From positions 59,469 to 123,468 of the forward strand of contig JBDVOJ010000083.1 in NCBI GenBank assembly GCA_039969155.1: DNA of 64,000 nt, in the 5' to 3' direction. The notes under the pieces are model-generated. The model worked only from the letters and a program-made list of their open reading frames with translations, was not told where the DNA came from and did not search any database. Made by a program: the position numbers and the translations under genes. The first letter of the stretch is position 1, and the number at the start of each line of letters is the position of its first letter. The DNA comes from GCA-002733465 sp039969155 (GTDB lineage Bacteria > Pseudomonadota > Gammaproteobacteria > Enterobacterales > Kangiellaceae). Shown here in pieces: positions 9,373-17,879 of the stretch.

Positions 9373-12054
9373 ATGTCGGAAGTGACGGTTGAAAAGTTAG
9401 CAAAAGTCGTCGGTACGCCGGTCGACAAACTGCTCGAGCAAATGAAAGAAGCTGGGGTGCTATTAAAAGGCGCCGACGATGTTGTGTCTGACGAACAGAA
9501 AAAAGCATTATTGGCACACTTGCAAAAGAGCCATGGTGAAACTGATACAGGTTCTAGCCCTAAGAAAATTACACTAAACCGCTCTAAGAAAAGTTCGCTT
9601 AAAATGGCGAGTAAGTCAGGTCGAACCAAGAGTGTTGCTGTAGAAGTTCGTAAAAAACGCACTTATGTAAAGCGACCGGTAGAAACTGATGAGCCCGCTG
9701 AAACTGAAGCACCAGTAGTCGGCAGCGAAGAAGAGGTGGTGGAAAACACCGCGCCGGTTGAGCAGCAAGAAGCCGAATATGCGGTGGTCGAAGAAGTCGA
9801 AGTCGATTTAGAAGCGCAAAAGCGCGAAGAAGAAGAGAAAAAAGCGAAAGAAGAAGCTGACAAAGCAAGGCAAGAAGCAGAGCAAAAAATACGTTCAGAA
9901 ATTGAAGCTAAAGCTAAAAATGAGGCTCAGCGAATCGTTTCGGGTCGAGTCGAAGCCGATATTCAAGCACGCTTAGAAGCAAAACGAAAAGAAAAAGAAG
10001 ATGCCGAAAAAGCTCAAAAATTAGCGGATGCTGAAGCAAAAGCTGCTCGGCAGACACGCTTCAAGACTGTTCAACCAACGGTTGATGTTGAGTCTGAAAG
10101 CGACAAGCGCAAGAAGAAAAAGAAAAAGAAGAAAGGTCGTAATGACAGCGCCGGTGGTAAGATTGACATGCTGGCTGATTTCAGAAGACCAGTACATAGA
10201 CGAAAAAGTGATGAAAATCCTTTATCAGAAGGACGTAAGAAAATGGTTGCACCTAAGTCTATGAAACATGGATTTAAAAAGCCTACAACTGAAGTAGCAA
10301 AATCAGACATCAATATCGGTGAAAGCACCACGGTTTCTGATCTTGCACAACAAATGTCAGTTAAGGGCGTAGAATTGATCAAGACGTTGATGGGCATGGG
10401 CATTATGGCCACTATCAATCAAACCATCGACCAAGAGACAGCGCAATTAGTCGCTGAAGAAATGGGATATAAAGTCAATCTAGTAGCAGAGAATGCTGCT
10501 GAGCTAGAGCTACTACAAGCGGTTGAGCAACAAGGCGAATTAAAAAGCAGACCTCCAGTGGTTACCATTATGGGTCATGTTGACCATGGTAAAACATCAT
10601 TACTTGATTACATTAGAGCGTCTAAAGTAGCCGATGGTGAAGCCGGTGGTATCACACAGCATATCGGCGCATATCATGTCGATACGCCTAAGGGCATTAT
10701 TTCATTCCTAGATACTCCGGGACATGCTGCATTTACTGCGATGAGAGCACGTGGAGCTAATGCCACGGATATTGTGGTTCTAGTGGTGGCGGCCGATGAT
10801 GGTGTTATGCCGCAAACGATTGAAGCAATTAAACATGCTAAAGCTGCCGGCGTTCCTCTAATTGTTGCGGTCAACAAGATGGATAAACCAGAAGCTGACC
10901 CAGACAGAGTAAGAAACGAGTTATCCCAACATGATGTTATTTCGGAAGAGTGGGGTGGTGACACCGTATTCGCTCCCGTTTCGGCTAAGACCGGTGACGG
11001 CGTTGATGCATTATTAGAAAGCATTGCGATTACCGCTGAACTGTTGGAACTAACCGCGGTTGACAAAGGTCCTGCTAAAGGAACTGTGATTGAAGCTAGA
11101 CTGGATAAAGGTCGTGGAGCGGTCGCGTCACTACTCGTCCAATCTGGAGAAATCCAAATAGGCGACATTGTTCTTGCTGGTTTCCACTACGGTAAAATTA
11201 GAGCGCTAGTTGATGAAAACGGAAAGAGCATTAAATCAGCCGGACCTTCAATTCCAGTTGAAATACTAGGCTTATCCGGTGTTCCAGAGGCCGGAGATGA
11301 AGTATCTGTGGTTGGAAGTGAAAGAAAAGCCCGAGAAGTTGCTGCATTCCGTCAGACTAAGCATCGTGAAGCGCAAATGGCTAGACAGCAAAGTGCTAAG
11401 CTCGAAAATATGTTCGCTAACATGGGCGACAATGAAAAAGTAAACTTGAATGTCTTGGTTAAAGCTGATGTACAAGGTTCAGCAGAAGCCATCGCTCGTT
11501 CATTAACTGATTTGTCTACTGAAGAAGTATCCGTCACTATCATCTCGCAAGGTGTGGGTGGAATCACCGAAACTGATATTACTTTAGCATCCGCATCACA
11601 AGCGATAGTCATAGGCTTTAATGTTCGTGCTGATGCAAGTGGTCGAAAGGCCGTTGCAAAAGAAGGCATTGATCTACGTTACTACAGCATCATTTATGAA
11701 GTCATTGACGATGTTAAAGCTGCAATGAGTGGAATGCTTTCCCCAGAAAAACGACAAGAAATTGTTGGTCTGGCAGAAGTTAGAGACGTGTTTAAGTCGC
11801 CTAAGTTTGGAGCAATCGCCGGTTGTATGGTTATCGAGGGTGTAGTTAAGCGTAATAATCCAATTAGAGTGTTACGTGACAATGTTGTTATTTATGAGGG
11901 TGAACTCGAGTCACTGCGCCGATTTAAAGACGATGCTAATGAAGTAAGAAATGGCATGGAATGTGGTATCGGAGTTAAGAATTACAATGATGTTAAGCCG
12001 GGCGACCAAATCGAAGTCTTTGAGATTATAGAAGTCGCACGAACTATCGATTAA
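9373..12054 (+). CDS. infB: Translation initiation factor IF-2
   Basis: An 893-residue GTPase that brings fMet-tRNA to the 30S P site, close to E. coli IF2-1 (890). A small IF2_N domain at the start is followed by a long charged Lys/Glu/Ala linker (about 120-310, with a KKKKKKKKG run) and a second IF2_N domain. The GTPase core has GHVDHGKT (about 400-407, G1), DTPGH (G3), NKMD (G4) and SAK (G5). Domains II to IV follow. The ribosome binding site GGGAG sits nine bases before the ATG. Internal in-frame starts could give shorter IF2 forms as in E. coli; this was not tested. Long opposite-strand open frames here are shadows of the repetitive coding sequence. Confidence 0.97.
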   Translation: MSEVTVEKLAKVVGTPVDKLLEQMKEAGVLLKGADDVVSDEQKKALLAHLQKSHGETDTGSSPKKITLNRSKKSSLKMASKSGRTKSVAVEVRKKRTYVKRPVETDEPAETEAPVVGSEEEVVENTAPVEQQEAEYAVVEEVEVDLEAQKREEEEKKAKEEADKARQEAEQKIRSEIEAKAKNEAQRIVSGRVEADIQARLEAKRKEKEDAEKAQKLADAEAKAARQTRFKTVQPTVDVESESDKRKKKKKKKKGRNDSAGGKIDMLADFRRPVHRRKSDENPLSEGRKKMVAPKSMKHGFKKPTTEVAKSDINIGESTTVSDLAQQMSVKGVELIKTLMGMGIMATINQTIDQETAQLVAEEMGYKVNLVAENAAELELLQAVEQQGELKSRPPVVTIMGHVDHGKTSLLDYIRASKVADGEAGGITQHIGAYHVDTPKGIISFLDTPGHAAFTAMRARGANATDIVVLVVAADDGVMPQTIEAIKHAKAAGVPLIVAVNKMDKPEADPDRVRNELSQHDVISEEWGGDTVFAPVSAKTGDGVDALLESIAITAELLELTAVDKGPAKGTVIEARLDKGRGAVASLLVQSGEIQIGDIVLAGFHYGKIRALVDENGKSIKSAGPSIPVEILGLSGVPEAGDEVSVVGSERKAREVAAFRQTKHREAQMARQQSAKLENMFANMGDNEKVNLNVLVKADVQGSAEAIARSLTDLSTEEVSVTIISQGVGGITETDITLASASQAIVIGFNVRADASGRKAVAKEGIDLRYYSIIYEVIDDVKAAMSGMLSPEKRQEIVGLAEVRDVFKSPKFGAIAGCMVIEGVVKRNNPIRVLRDNVVIYEGELESLRRFKDDANEVRNGMECGIGVKNYNDVKPGDQIEVFEIIEVARTID

Positions 12055-12078
12055 ATCATCGAATAAAATTGACTGACT

Positions 12079-12126
12079 AAACGCAGGCGTTTGTCCGAAA
12101 TGATTTCGGAAGGCTCTGCGTTTTTT
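12079..12126 (+). terminator. Nested hairpin between infB and rbfA (terminator or attenuator)
   Basis: An outer 8-bp stem AAACGCAG/CTGCGTTT encloses an inner hairpin TCCGAAA...TTTCGGA and ends in six T residues. It has the form of an intrinsic terminator, yet rbfA and truB follow on the same strand within 55 bases, so partial termination or an RNA-processing site is likely. Confidence 0.7.
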
Positions 12127-12177
12127 CGTTTTAATGATTCAGGGCTATAAAGTCCAATAAAGATTGAGTTAAACAAT

Positions 12178-12579
12178 ATGGCTAGAGAATTTAAAAGAAC
12201 CGATCGAGTTGCAGAACAGTTGCAACGAGAACTGGCTCAAATAATCCAATTAGAAGTTAAAGACCCGCGAGTTGGCATGGTGACTGTTTGTGCTGTAGAT
12301 CTCTCTCGAGACCTTCATTACGCTACGGTTTATGTGACTTTTATGGGAATAGAAGAAACGGTTGAAGCCACTCAATCGGCAGTTGACACTTTAAATGAAG
12401 CGGCTGGGTTTATCCGTATCCAAATTGGCAAGCGAATGCGAATGCGAGCTGTGCCGCATGTGAAATTTCTTTTTGATGAATCGATTGCTCGTGGTCGGGA
12501 TCTCTCGTCATTAATTGAAAAGGCGCGAGATAAAGATTCGACTTCAGAAGAAAGCTCAGATACAGAACGACAAGACTAA
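12178..12579 (+). CDS. rbfA: 30S ribosome-binding factor RbfA
   Basis: A 133-residue KH-fold protein that binds the 16S rRNA 5' helix region during late 30S maturation. It begins with the basic AREFKRTDRVAEQLQRELAQ segment and contains the family region VKDPRVGMVTVCAVDLSRDL (about 28-47). The C-terminal ~20 residues are a polar Ser/Glu/Asp tail. Length equals E. coli RbfA (133). It is separated from truB by four bases, implying cotranslation. Confidence 0.95.
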   Translation: MAREFKRTDRVAEQLQRELAQIIQLEVKDPRVGMVTVCAVDLSRDLHYATVYVTFMGIEETVEATQSAVDTLNEAAGFIRIQIGKRMRMRAVPHVKFLFDESIARGRDLSSLIEKARDKDSTSEESSDTERQD

Positions 12580-12583
12580 TCTC

Positions 12584-13498
12584 ATGGCAAGAAGAAAAAA
12601 AGGCCGCGCTGTAGACGGTATTTTGTTGCTCGATAAGCCGCAAGGTATTTCCTCTAATGCGGCGTTACAAACTGTAAAGCGACTGTTTCACGCTGCTAAG
12701 GCCGGTCACACTGGTGCGCTCGACCCATTAGCTACCGGTATGCTTCCACTTTGTTTTGGCGAGGCTACAAAATTTTCACAGTTTCTTTTAGATTCAGATA
12801 AAGGCTATCGAGTCATCGGAAAATTTGGAGAGCGCACTGATAGTGGTGACTCCACCGGAGAAATAATTGAATCTAAACCGGTAAAAGTTAGCAACAAACA
12901 ATTAGAGAAGGCTCTAGAAAAATTTCGCGGTGATATCATGCAAATACCGTCAATGTTTTCTGCGCTAAAACATCAAGGACAACCTTTGTATAAGTATGCT
13001 CGAAAAGGTATTGAGATAGAGCGTCCTGCAAGACCTGTTACGGTCTATGAGCTAGAGCTACTAAGATTCGATGGCAACGAAGTAGAGCTTTTCATTGAGT
13101 GTAGTAAAGGGACATACATTAGAAATATTATCGATGATCTCGGCCAAGAACTAGGCTGTGGTGCTCATGTCACTATGTTACACCGCGAGTTTGTTGCTGA
13201 CTATCCGGTCGAGCAAATGGTTACTTTGCAACATCTCGAAGATGATCGTGAACAGCAATTGAGTTTAGATGATTATCTACTGCCAATTGATAGCGCTGTA
13301 TTACATTTGGATTCCGCCGAGTTAGATACTGAAAGTGCTGAATATTTTTGCCATGGTCAGCCAATCAACTACCCTAATTTAACTGAGGGCGAGCTTATTC
13401 GTGTTTACGATGAAGAGCAAAGTTTCCTTGGTATAGCAGAAGTCGATGACCAAGATATGTTGGCACCGAAACGCATTGTTGTGAGAAATCCCGCCTAA
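12584..13498 (+). CDS. truB: tRNA pseudouridine(55) synthase TruB
   Basis: This enzyme makes pseudouridine 55 in the T-psi-C loop of tRNAs. The catalytic aspartate is D47 in GHTGALDPLATGMLP (41-55), and a conserved GTYIRNI motif lies mid-protein, followed by a PUA-like C-terminal domain. I place the start at the ATG at 12584, giving 304 residues (E. coli 314). An upstream in-frame ATG at 12515 lies deep inside rbfA and would add 23 non-family residues. In E. coli rpsO and pnp come next; here a MAPEG gene follows, so the operon is broken after truB. Confidence 0.95.
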   Translation: MARRKKGRAVDGILLLDKPQGISSNAALQTVKRLFHAAKAGHTGALDPLATGMLPLCFGEATKFSQFLLDSDKGYRVIGKFGERTDSGDSTGEIIESKPVKVSNKQLEKALEKFRGDIMQIPSMFSALKHQGQPLYKYARKGIEIERPARPVTVYELELLRFDGNEVELFIECSKGTYIRNIIDDLGQELGCGAHVTMLHREFVADYPVEQMVTLQHLEDDREQQLSLDDYLLPIDSAVLHLDSAELDTESAEYFCHGQPINYPNLTEGELIRVYDEEQSFLGIAEVDDQDMLAPKRIVVRNPA

Positions 13499-13504
13499 TA
13501 TAAA
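13476..13504 (+). promoter_or_regulatory. Predicted promoter for the MAPEG gene inside the truB 3' end
   Basis: TTGTTG (13476-13481) and TATAAA (13499-13504) are spaced by 17 bases and overlap the truB stop. The following bases AATTCCGTCCAC also occur just after the -10 box of the initiator tRNA promoter (6855-6866), an odd match of start-site sequence. Confidence 0.5.
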
Positions 13505-13537
13505 TTCCGTCCACATAGCACTTGGCTAGAGAGTTTG

Positions 13538-13576
13538 TTAGGATTTAGTGCTTAGTTAATCTAAGCACATCCTTAA
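13538..13576 (+). promoter_or_regulatory. Strong hairpin in the MAPEG mRNA leader
   Basis: TTAGGAT-TTA-GTGCTTAG folds back on CTAAGCAC-ATCCTTAA across a TTAAT loop: an 8-bp perfect upper stem and a lower stem of about six pairs. It lies between the predicted promoter and the CGGAG ribosome binding site. It is not followed by a T run, so it looks like a leader structure or RNase site rather than a terminator. Confidence 0.5.
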
Positions 13577-13601
13577 ATAAAAACTTGCTGCGGAGAATCC
13601 A

Positions 13602-14015
13602 ATGAACAATGCAGATATCCTGTTACCATTGCTCGTACAAATTAGTCTTACCCTTATCATGTTTATCCTATTAGCAGTGCGTAAGTCTGCTGCTGTGAAA
13701 ACTGGTGAAATCGATCGAAAAAAGGCTGCACTCGACAACAGTGCTTGGAACAAGGAGACGGTACAGGTCTCTAACAACATCGCTAATCAATTTCAAACGC
13801 CGGTACTTTTCTATCTGTTGGTAATGTTTTTTTTCGTAACGAATAGTGTCAGCAGTTTGGTTATTTGGCTGGCCTGGGCCTATGTAGTAACTCGAATTTT
13901 TCATGCGTTTGTACATGTCACCTCAAACTATATTCCTTATCGTCTAGGCAGTTTCACATTAGGTGTGCTTGTTTTATTGATCATGACTGGGTTAGCCGTC
14001 TCTAGCTATCTTTAG
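13602..14015 (+). CDS. MAPEG family membrane protein
   Basis: A 137-residue four-helix integral membrane protein of the MAPEG superfamily (membrane-associated eicosanoid/glutathione metabolism). Hydrophobic segments lie near 5-24, 68-88, 88-105 and 117-136. The family-like region NNIANQFQTPVLFYLLV is at about 58-74, with RIFHAFVHVTSNYIPYRLG at about 99-117. Bacterial members may be glutathione-dependent enzymes, but the substrate here is unknown. A good ribosome binding site (CGGAG) precedes the ATG. Its end is 13 bases before the next gene. Confidence 0.8.
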   Translation: MNNADILLPLLVQISLTLIMFILLAVRKSAAVKTGEIDRKKAALDNSAWNKETVQVSNNIANQFQTPVLFYLLVMFFFVTNSVSSLVIWLAWAYVVTRIFHAFVHVTSNYIPYRLGSFTLGVLVLLIMTGLAVSSYL

Positions 14016-14028
14016 AGGTGACAAAATA

Positions 14029-14559
14029 GTGACCAATTCTAGTTCGAAAACGTTCAATAGCTTAACAAGCATCAATCGAGAGCGTCGCCAGTATGTGCAT
14101 GATATTTGCCGCTTGTATAACCGTTCTCCCAGCAAGGGGAATCTTAAAAAGCTTAAGACTTTGTTTAACAAATTTGGTTCTGAGTTGATTATAGAACAAG
14201 GATTCCACTGCGATTATGGGGATAAAATCAGCTTTGGCGAAAGGGTATACCTTAATATTAATTGTACTCTATTAGACGCTGGCCAGATTGAAATAGGCAA
14301 TGATGCGTTGGTTGGGCCTAACGTTCAAATGATTACTGTCAATCACCCCACGGACCCGCAATCGAGGCTAGATAAAACTTCACTAATCGACGATATTGTT
14401 ATTGGCGATAATGTCTGGATAGGAGCGGGCGCCATTTTATTGGCGGGAGTTAAGGTTGGAAACAATGCAGTAATTGCAGCGGGAAGCGTTGTAAATCGGG
14501 ATGTTTCCGCAAACTGTCTGGTGGCAGGCAACCCAGCTAAATGGGTCAAAGAGTTGTAA
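14029..14559 (+). CDS. Hexapeptide-repeat O-acetyltransferase (maltose/galactoside type)
   Basis: A 176-residue left-handed beta-helix acyltransferase of the LacA/Maa group, which transfers acetyl from acetyl-CoA to a sugar hydroxyl. The N-terminal maltose acetyltransferase-like helix region is followed by hexapeptide turns (IGNDALVGPNVQM, IGDNVWIGAGAILLAGVKVG). The catalytic histidine is probably in ITVNHPTDP (about 103-111), and the C-terminus carries the typical VAGNPAKWVKEL. It starts with GTG at 14029, just after the MAPEG stop and an AGAGGTGA ribosome binding site. The natural acceptor cannot be deduced. Confidence 0.85.
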   Translation: MTNSSSKTFNSLTSINRERRQYVHDICRLYNRSPSKGNLKKLKTLFNKFGSELIIEQGFHCDYGDKISFGERVYLNINCTLLDAGQIEIGNDALVGPNVQMITVNHPTDPQSRLDKTSLIDDIVIGDNVWIGAGAILLAGVKVGNNAVIAAGSVVNRDVSANCLVAGNPAKWVKEL

Positions 14560-14609
14560 TAGACTTACAACATATATGGTTAAATAATTGTAACGAGTTA
14601 TTGATTGAG

Positions 14610-14653
14610 TTGACATCTTAAACGAATCCGAGTAACTTCTTTTACAACTGTAA
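14610..14653 (+). promoter_or_regulatory. Promoter with BlaI-type operator for the blaI/M56 operon
   Basis: A consensus TTGACA -35 box (14610-14615) and a TAACTT -10 box (14633-14638) have a 17-base spacer. Three bases further on lies TTACAACTGTAA (14642-14653), a dyad of the TACA-N2-TGTA type bound by BlaI/MecI repressors, covering the likely transcription start. A looser TTACAA...TTGTAA pair sits upstream around 14565-14594. This predicts autorepression by the BlaI-like protein encoded 24 bases downstream. Confidence 0.65.
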
Positions 14654-14676
14654 CAGGAATTCAATAAATTAAAGCT

Positions 14677-15090
14677 ATGAAATCAAAAACAAACGCCGAT
14701 CTTCCCGATCTAAGTCGAACGGAATTACAAATTCTAAATATCCTTTGGAAAAGCAAAGATGGCTTATCGGTCAGAGAAGTCCATGAACAAATCAAAGAAA
14801 CTTTTAACTGGGCTTATTCCACCACTAAAACTACCATGGATAGAATGGTTAAAAAGGGCTTGTTAAAACGAGATGACTTTCACGGTGTTTTTCTTTATCA
14901 AGCTCAAATCTCAAAACCTGCAGGGCTAGCTCGATTACTTAGTTTTTTTATGAATGATTTATTAGAAATGGATCAGAGCGCGTTAGTCTCATTATTTGGC
15001 CGAAGTAAAGCGCTGTCTGAGTCAGAAATCGATGAGTTAGAAGGCTTACTCGAACAGCAAACCGAACAGAAAGAAAAATCTAAAATGTAA
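14677..15090 (+). CDS. BlaI/MecI/CopY family transcriptional repressor
   Basis: A 137-residue winged-helix repressor. The N-terminal DNA-binding domain covers about 10-80, starting L-S-R-T-E-L-Q-I-L-N-I-L-W and continuing through the recognition helix WAYSTTKTTMDRMVKKGLL (about 48-66). The C-terminal part is a dimerisation helix region that in BlaI is cut by the BlaR1 protease. It lies 23 bases before an M56 peptidase gene, the standard repressor/anti-repressor pairing. No beta-lactamase is adjacent, so the controlled output may be something other than beta-lactam resistance. Confidence 0.9.
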   Translation: MKSKTNADLPDLSRTELQILNILWKSKDGLSVREVHEQIKETFNWAYSTTKTTMDRMVKKGLLKRDDFHGVFLYQAQISKPAGLARLLSFFMNDLLEMDQSALVSLFGRSKALSESEIDELEGLLEQQTEQKEKSKM

Positions 15091-15113
15091 ACTGAAATTG
15101 GTTATTAACGCTT

Positions 15114-16280
15114 ATGGAATTGTTGCAACCACTTTTTGCTAACTCAGAAACCATTTTTCGTTTCTTGGTGCTGAATAGTGTCTACTCAGCCATTTTAGCA
15201 TTTCTAGTCCTTACGATTAAGCTTATCTATCCCAAGCTCCCACGCACTTTGGAATATAGCCTTTGGTGCTTAGTACTAATTCGGTTAGTGCTCCCGCCGG
15301 AGTTTTCGATTAGCTACTCTCTTGGGTATATTGGTCATACGTGGCTTGAAACTGATGTGCCAACAGTCATTGGTTCAGCTGAATGGTTTAGTCAAATTGC
15401 TCAATCAACATTATTTAATCAAGCCAACTTCAAGTTTTCTTGGTTAAATCTGTTGTTTGTTGTTTGGGGAAGCGTATCAGCAATTGTAGCTTACAAATTT
15501 ATTTCGCTTAAACTGAAATTATCTAAATTGTTGACCATAGCACAACCGGTAGAGGATGTTTGGTTAACCAAAAAAATTAACTATTGGCGTAGAGAGTTTA
15601 AAATCACCCGACAAATTATTGTGATTGATTCAGATGATTTTTTATCCCCCTTTACCTTTGCAACTTTTTCACCTGTGATTTTTATTCCAAGACAGCTGCT
15701 ACAAGAAGGTAACCGTGCGGTATTAGGCCCCATCATTGCTCATGAACTAGCTCATGTAAAAAGACTGGACGCATCTTGGTTATTATTTCAAAATTTGATC
15801 CAGATTATTTATTGCCTTAACCCAGTGGTTTGGTTAGCTGTAAGACGGCTTAATTCTCTACGTGAAGAAATTTGTGACCAAAAGGTGCTTAATGCAAAAG
15901 CGATTTCTAGTGAGCAGTACGGTAAGAGTTTATTGCATGTTTTGAGATTAAATATCGGCCGCAAATCCCCCGAATTATTTGCAACCTTTTTTCTTAGCCA
16001 TAAGAAAGTATTTAAAAAACGAATTGCCGCGATCGGGCTTAATCGCCCTCTCCCTTCAAAACTGACCTTTCAATACATTACAGTGGCAATGTGCGCGTTA
16101 TTTTTCTTGCCATTGAGCTGGCAACCACCGCTAGCCCCGGTTGCGAAAGAAACTGAAGATTTCTACCAGCAACAAGAGTCTCCTTTTCCAGAACATATTA
16201 GAAAAGACTTTCAAGCGCCTGTATTGTTGAAGGAGAATAAAGAGAATAGAACTTCCGAAGAAATTGAACTTGGTGTCTAA
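15114..16280 (+). CDS. M56 family (BlaR1-like) membrane metallopeptidase
   Basis: A 388-residue membrane zinc peptidase partner of the BlaI-like repressor. Transmembrane helices lie near 15-37, 43-60, 105-127 and 313-333. The zinc motif HELAH is at 210-214, with the downstream LREEICD glutamate near 251. BlaR1 proper is about 600 residues and ends in a periplasmic penicillin-binding sensor domain; here only about 55 residues follow the last helix, ending FPEHIRKDFQAPVLLKEN. So this is a sensorless M56 protein or one whose sensor is the short tail. That tail recurs in two relics (16330-16605 and 19845-19948). Confidence 0.88.
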   Translation: MELLQPLFANSETIFRFLVLNSVYSAILAFLVLTIKLIYPKLPRTLEYSLWCLVLIRLVLPPEFSISYSLGYIGHTWLETDVPTVIGSAEWFSQIAQSTLFNQANFKFSWLNLLFVVWGSVSAIVAYKFISLKLKLSKLLTIAQPVEDVWLTKKINYWRREFKITRQIIVIDSDDFLSPFTFATFSPVIFIPRQLLQEGNRAVLGPIIAHELAHVKRLDASWLLFQNLIQIIYCLNPVVWLAVRRLNSLREEICDQKVLNAKAISSEQYGKSLLHVLRLNIGRKSPELFATFFLSHKKVFKKRIAAIGLNRPLPSKLTFQYITVAMCALFFLPLSWQPPLAPVAKETEDFYQQQESPFPEHIRKDFQAPVLLKENKENRTSEEIELGV

Positions 16281-16329
16281 GTTTTAACCTGGTTAACAAT
16301 ACCCTGAAATATTGAACCCACATTTCCCT

Positions 16330-16605
16330 CGGACATCGTCCACTTAAGCGTATTACTACCTCTTCTTAAGTCACTAAAGAGTGCCAAAAAACAAATTGAT
16401 GCGATCAGACTTAGAACACGTCTAAGATCATGAATATGAATACTTACACTATCGTTGGAGTGCGTGTTTCTTTCTGTTGCTAGATTGGCTGCAGATAAAA
16501 AATGAAGTGCTTAGTGTTCCTGCCAATGTAAAGTTCGAGTCACATTTTCCAGATTACGTAAATAGGGAATATCAGGCATCTGTTTTAATGGTGGAAAAAA
16601 AATAA
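16330..16605 (+). pseudogene. Decayed second copy of the M56 gene 3' end
   Basis: This stretch directly follows the intact M56 gene and aligns with its last third. In one frame (from about 16386) it reads KKQIDAIRLRT against KKRIAAIGLNR of the intact protein, with near-identical bases. After in-frame stops and a frameshift it reads ACFFLLLDW (compare ALFFLPLSW) and, from 16537, ESHFPDYVNREYQASVL then a stop at 16603-16605, against ESPFPEHIRKDFQAPVL. It lacks a start, the zinc motif and a continuous frame, so it is a relic of a tandem duplication. The remaining bases up to 16851 hold no gene that I can see. Confidence 0.7.
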
Positions 16606-16851
16606 GACATTCGAATAGAATGATCTGAGTTTTTGAAAAGTCGATAGGCAAACCGCTTTTGTGACAATCCATAAGTGTTTAACAAGCTGAATTTTTGAGT
16701 AACACTAGCTTTTGTATGGGGGTAAATCGTAACTTAAAAGCTTAAAATTTAACGCTTCAAGCTGATTTTATACCGTTTCAAAGGTAATTCAGTATTCTTC
16801 TTATCAAGATCTATTTATGCTCATTGCTCTACCAAAAAAAGGAAGTGCAAC

Positions 16852-17769
16852 ATGCAAGTAAATAGAAATATGATAGTTACTATTCTCACCTTTATCTTTA
16901 CCTTTGTATTGGGGGGGAAGACATTGGCTGAGCCAAAATCAACAACTAAAACGAAGATAATGATTTTGGGTGTATATCACTTTGATAATCCTGGCCTCGA
17001 CGTGTTTAAGTCATCCGCTTTCGACCACTTATCGGAAAATGCACAAAAAGAAATAGCTGTGGTTAATCGTCAATTAGTTGAATTTAAGCCAGATAAGGTA
17101 TTCATTGAACAAGATGTGACTCGTCAATCGACGATAAGCGAACGCTATAGACAGTATCTTAAAGGGGAGTTTGATATTACCAATAAAGCCAATGAAATCT
17201 ATCAATTAGGTTTTAAAGTAGCCAAGAACCTTAAACACAAGAATATTTACACAATAGATGCCCCGGGTATTTTTCCTTACGAAGAGCTATTAGCAGGGGT
17301 CAAAAGATACGGCCTAGATAATGTTACTCGAGAAATTGAAGATAGAACCGCTCGGTATAAAAAATCTGATCGAGCAGACGCTACACGAACGGTGTTGGAA
17401 CGATTAGTTAACACAAATCGGCCCAAAAAAATTCTCGAGTATCATGAGTTCTATAATGATTTAGCTATTCAAGTTATTTCCTCTACACCAACTCATAAAC
17501 TAGAGCCAAAGAGAGAATCAAATAACGGCGTCGAACAAATTAGTGTACCATTGGACCCAGATTATATAGGTGCAGAATTAACCGCAGAGTGGTATAAACG
17601 CAATATAAAGATTTATGCTAATCTTTATAAGAAAGTCGAACATTCAAAAGATAAAAGAGTTTTATTGATTATCGGTGCCGGTCATGTACGTATTTTGAAA
17701 CACTTGTTTGAAGATAGTTCAAAATTCGAACTCGTCGATGCTAATAGCGTATTAATGCTTGGCAGATAG
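16852..17769 (+). CDS. Exported DUF5694-like protein (TraB/ChaN-like fold suspected)
   Basis: A 305-residue protein with a signal peptide (about 1-26, ending near L-A-E) and so probably periplasmic. The mature part starts IMILGVYHFDNPGLD and later has VFIEQD and IIGAGHVRIL near the C-terminus. The early H and E residues and a late G-x-G-H-x3-L motif are characteristic of DUF5694 proteins and resemble the TraB/ChaN/Tiki hydrolase pattern. Function is unknown; a metal-dependent peptidase or heme-binding role is only a structural guess. The start has an AAGGAAG ribosome binding site. It stands alone between two M56-tail relics, together with a LytS/LytTR pair. Confidence 0.6.
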   Translation: MQVNRNMIVTILTFIFTFVLGGKTLAEPKSTTKTKIMILGVYHFDNPGLDVFKSSAFDHLSENAQKEIAVVNRQLVEFKPDKVFIEQDVTRQSTISERYRQYLKGEFDITNKANEIYQLGFKVAKNLKHKNIYTIDAPGIFPYEELLAGVKRYGLDNVTREIEDRTARYKKSDRADATRTVLERLVNTNRPKKILEYHEFYNDLAIQVISSTPTHKLEPKRESNNGVEQISVPLDPDYIGAELTAEWYKRNIKIYANLYKKVEHSKDKRVLLIIGAGHVRILKHLFEDSSKFELVDANSVLMLGR

Positions 17770-17879
17770 GATAATGGCTTATCTATAGTATAGTTATCAG
17801 TCTTTATTAGAATGACTGGAGTTGTTTATCAACATTACTCCAGCTAATCTTCGATACTAACCAGTCGAAATGATGTTGT

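Noticed and set aside
10674..11168. 164-codon minus-strand open frame inside infB
   Set aside because: It lies wholly opposite the conserved GTPase core of infB and has no recognisable family; the long frame results from the codon bias of infB.
14677..16280. A beta-lactam resistance operon (blaI-blaR1-blaZ)
   Set aside because: The M56 protein lacks the penicillin-binding sensor domain and no beta-lactamase is adjacent; the serine hydrolase at 42935 is 27 kb away and of a broad family.
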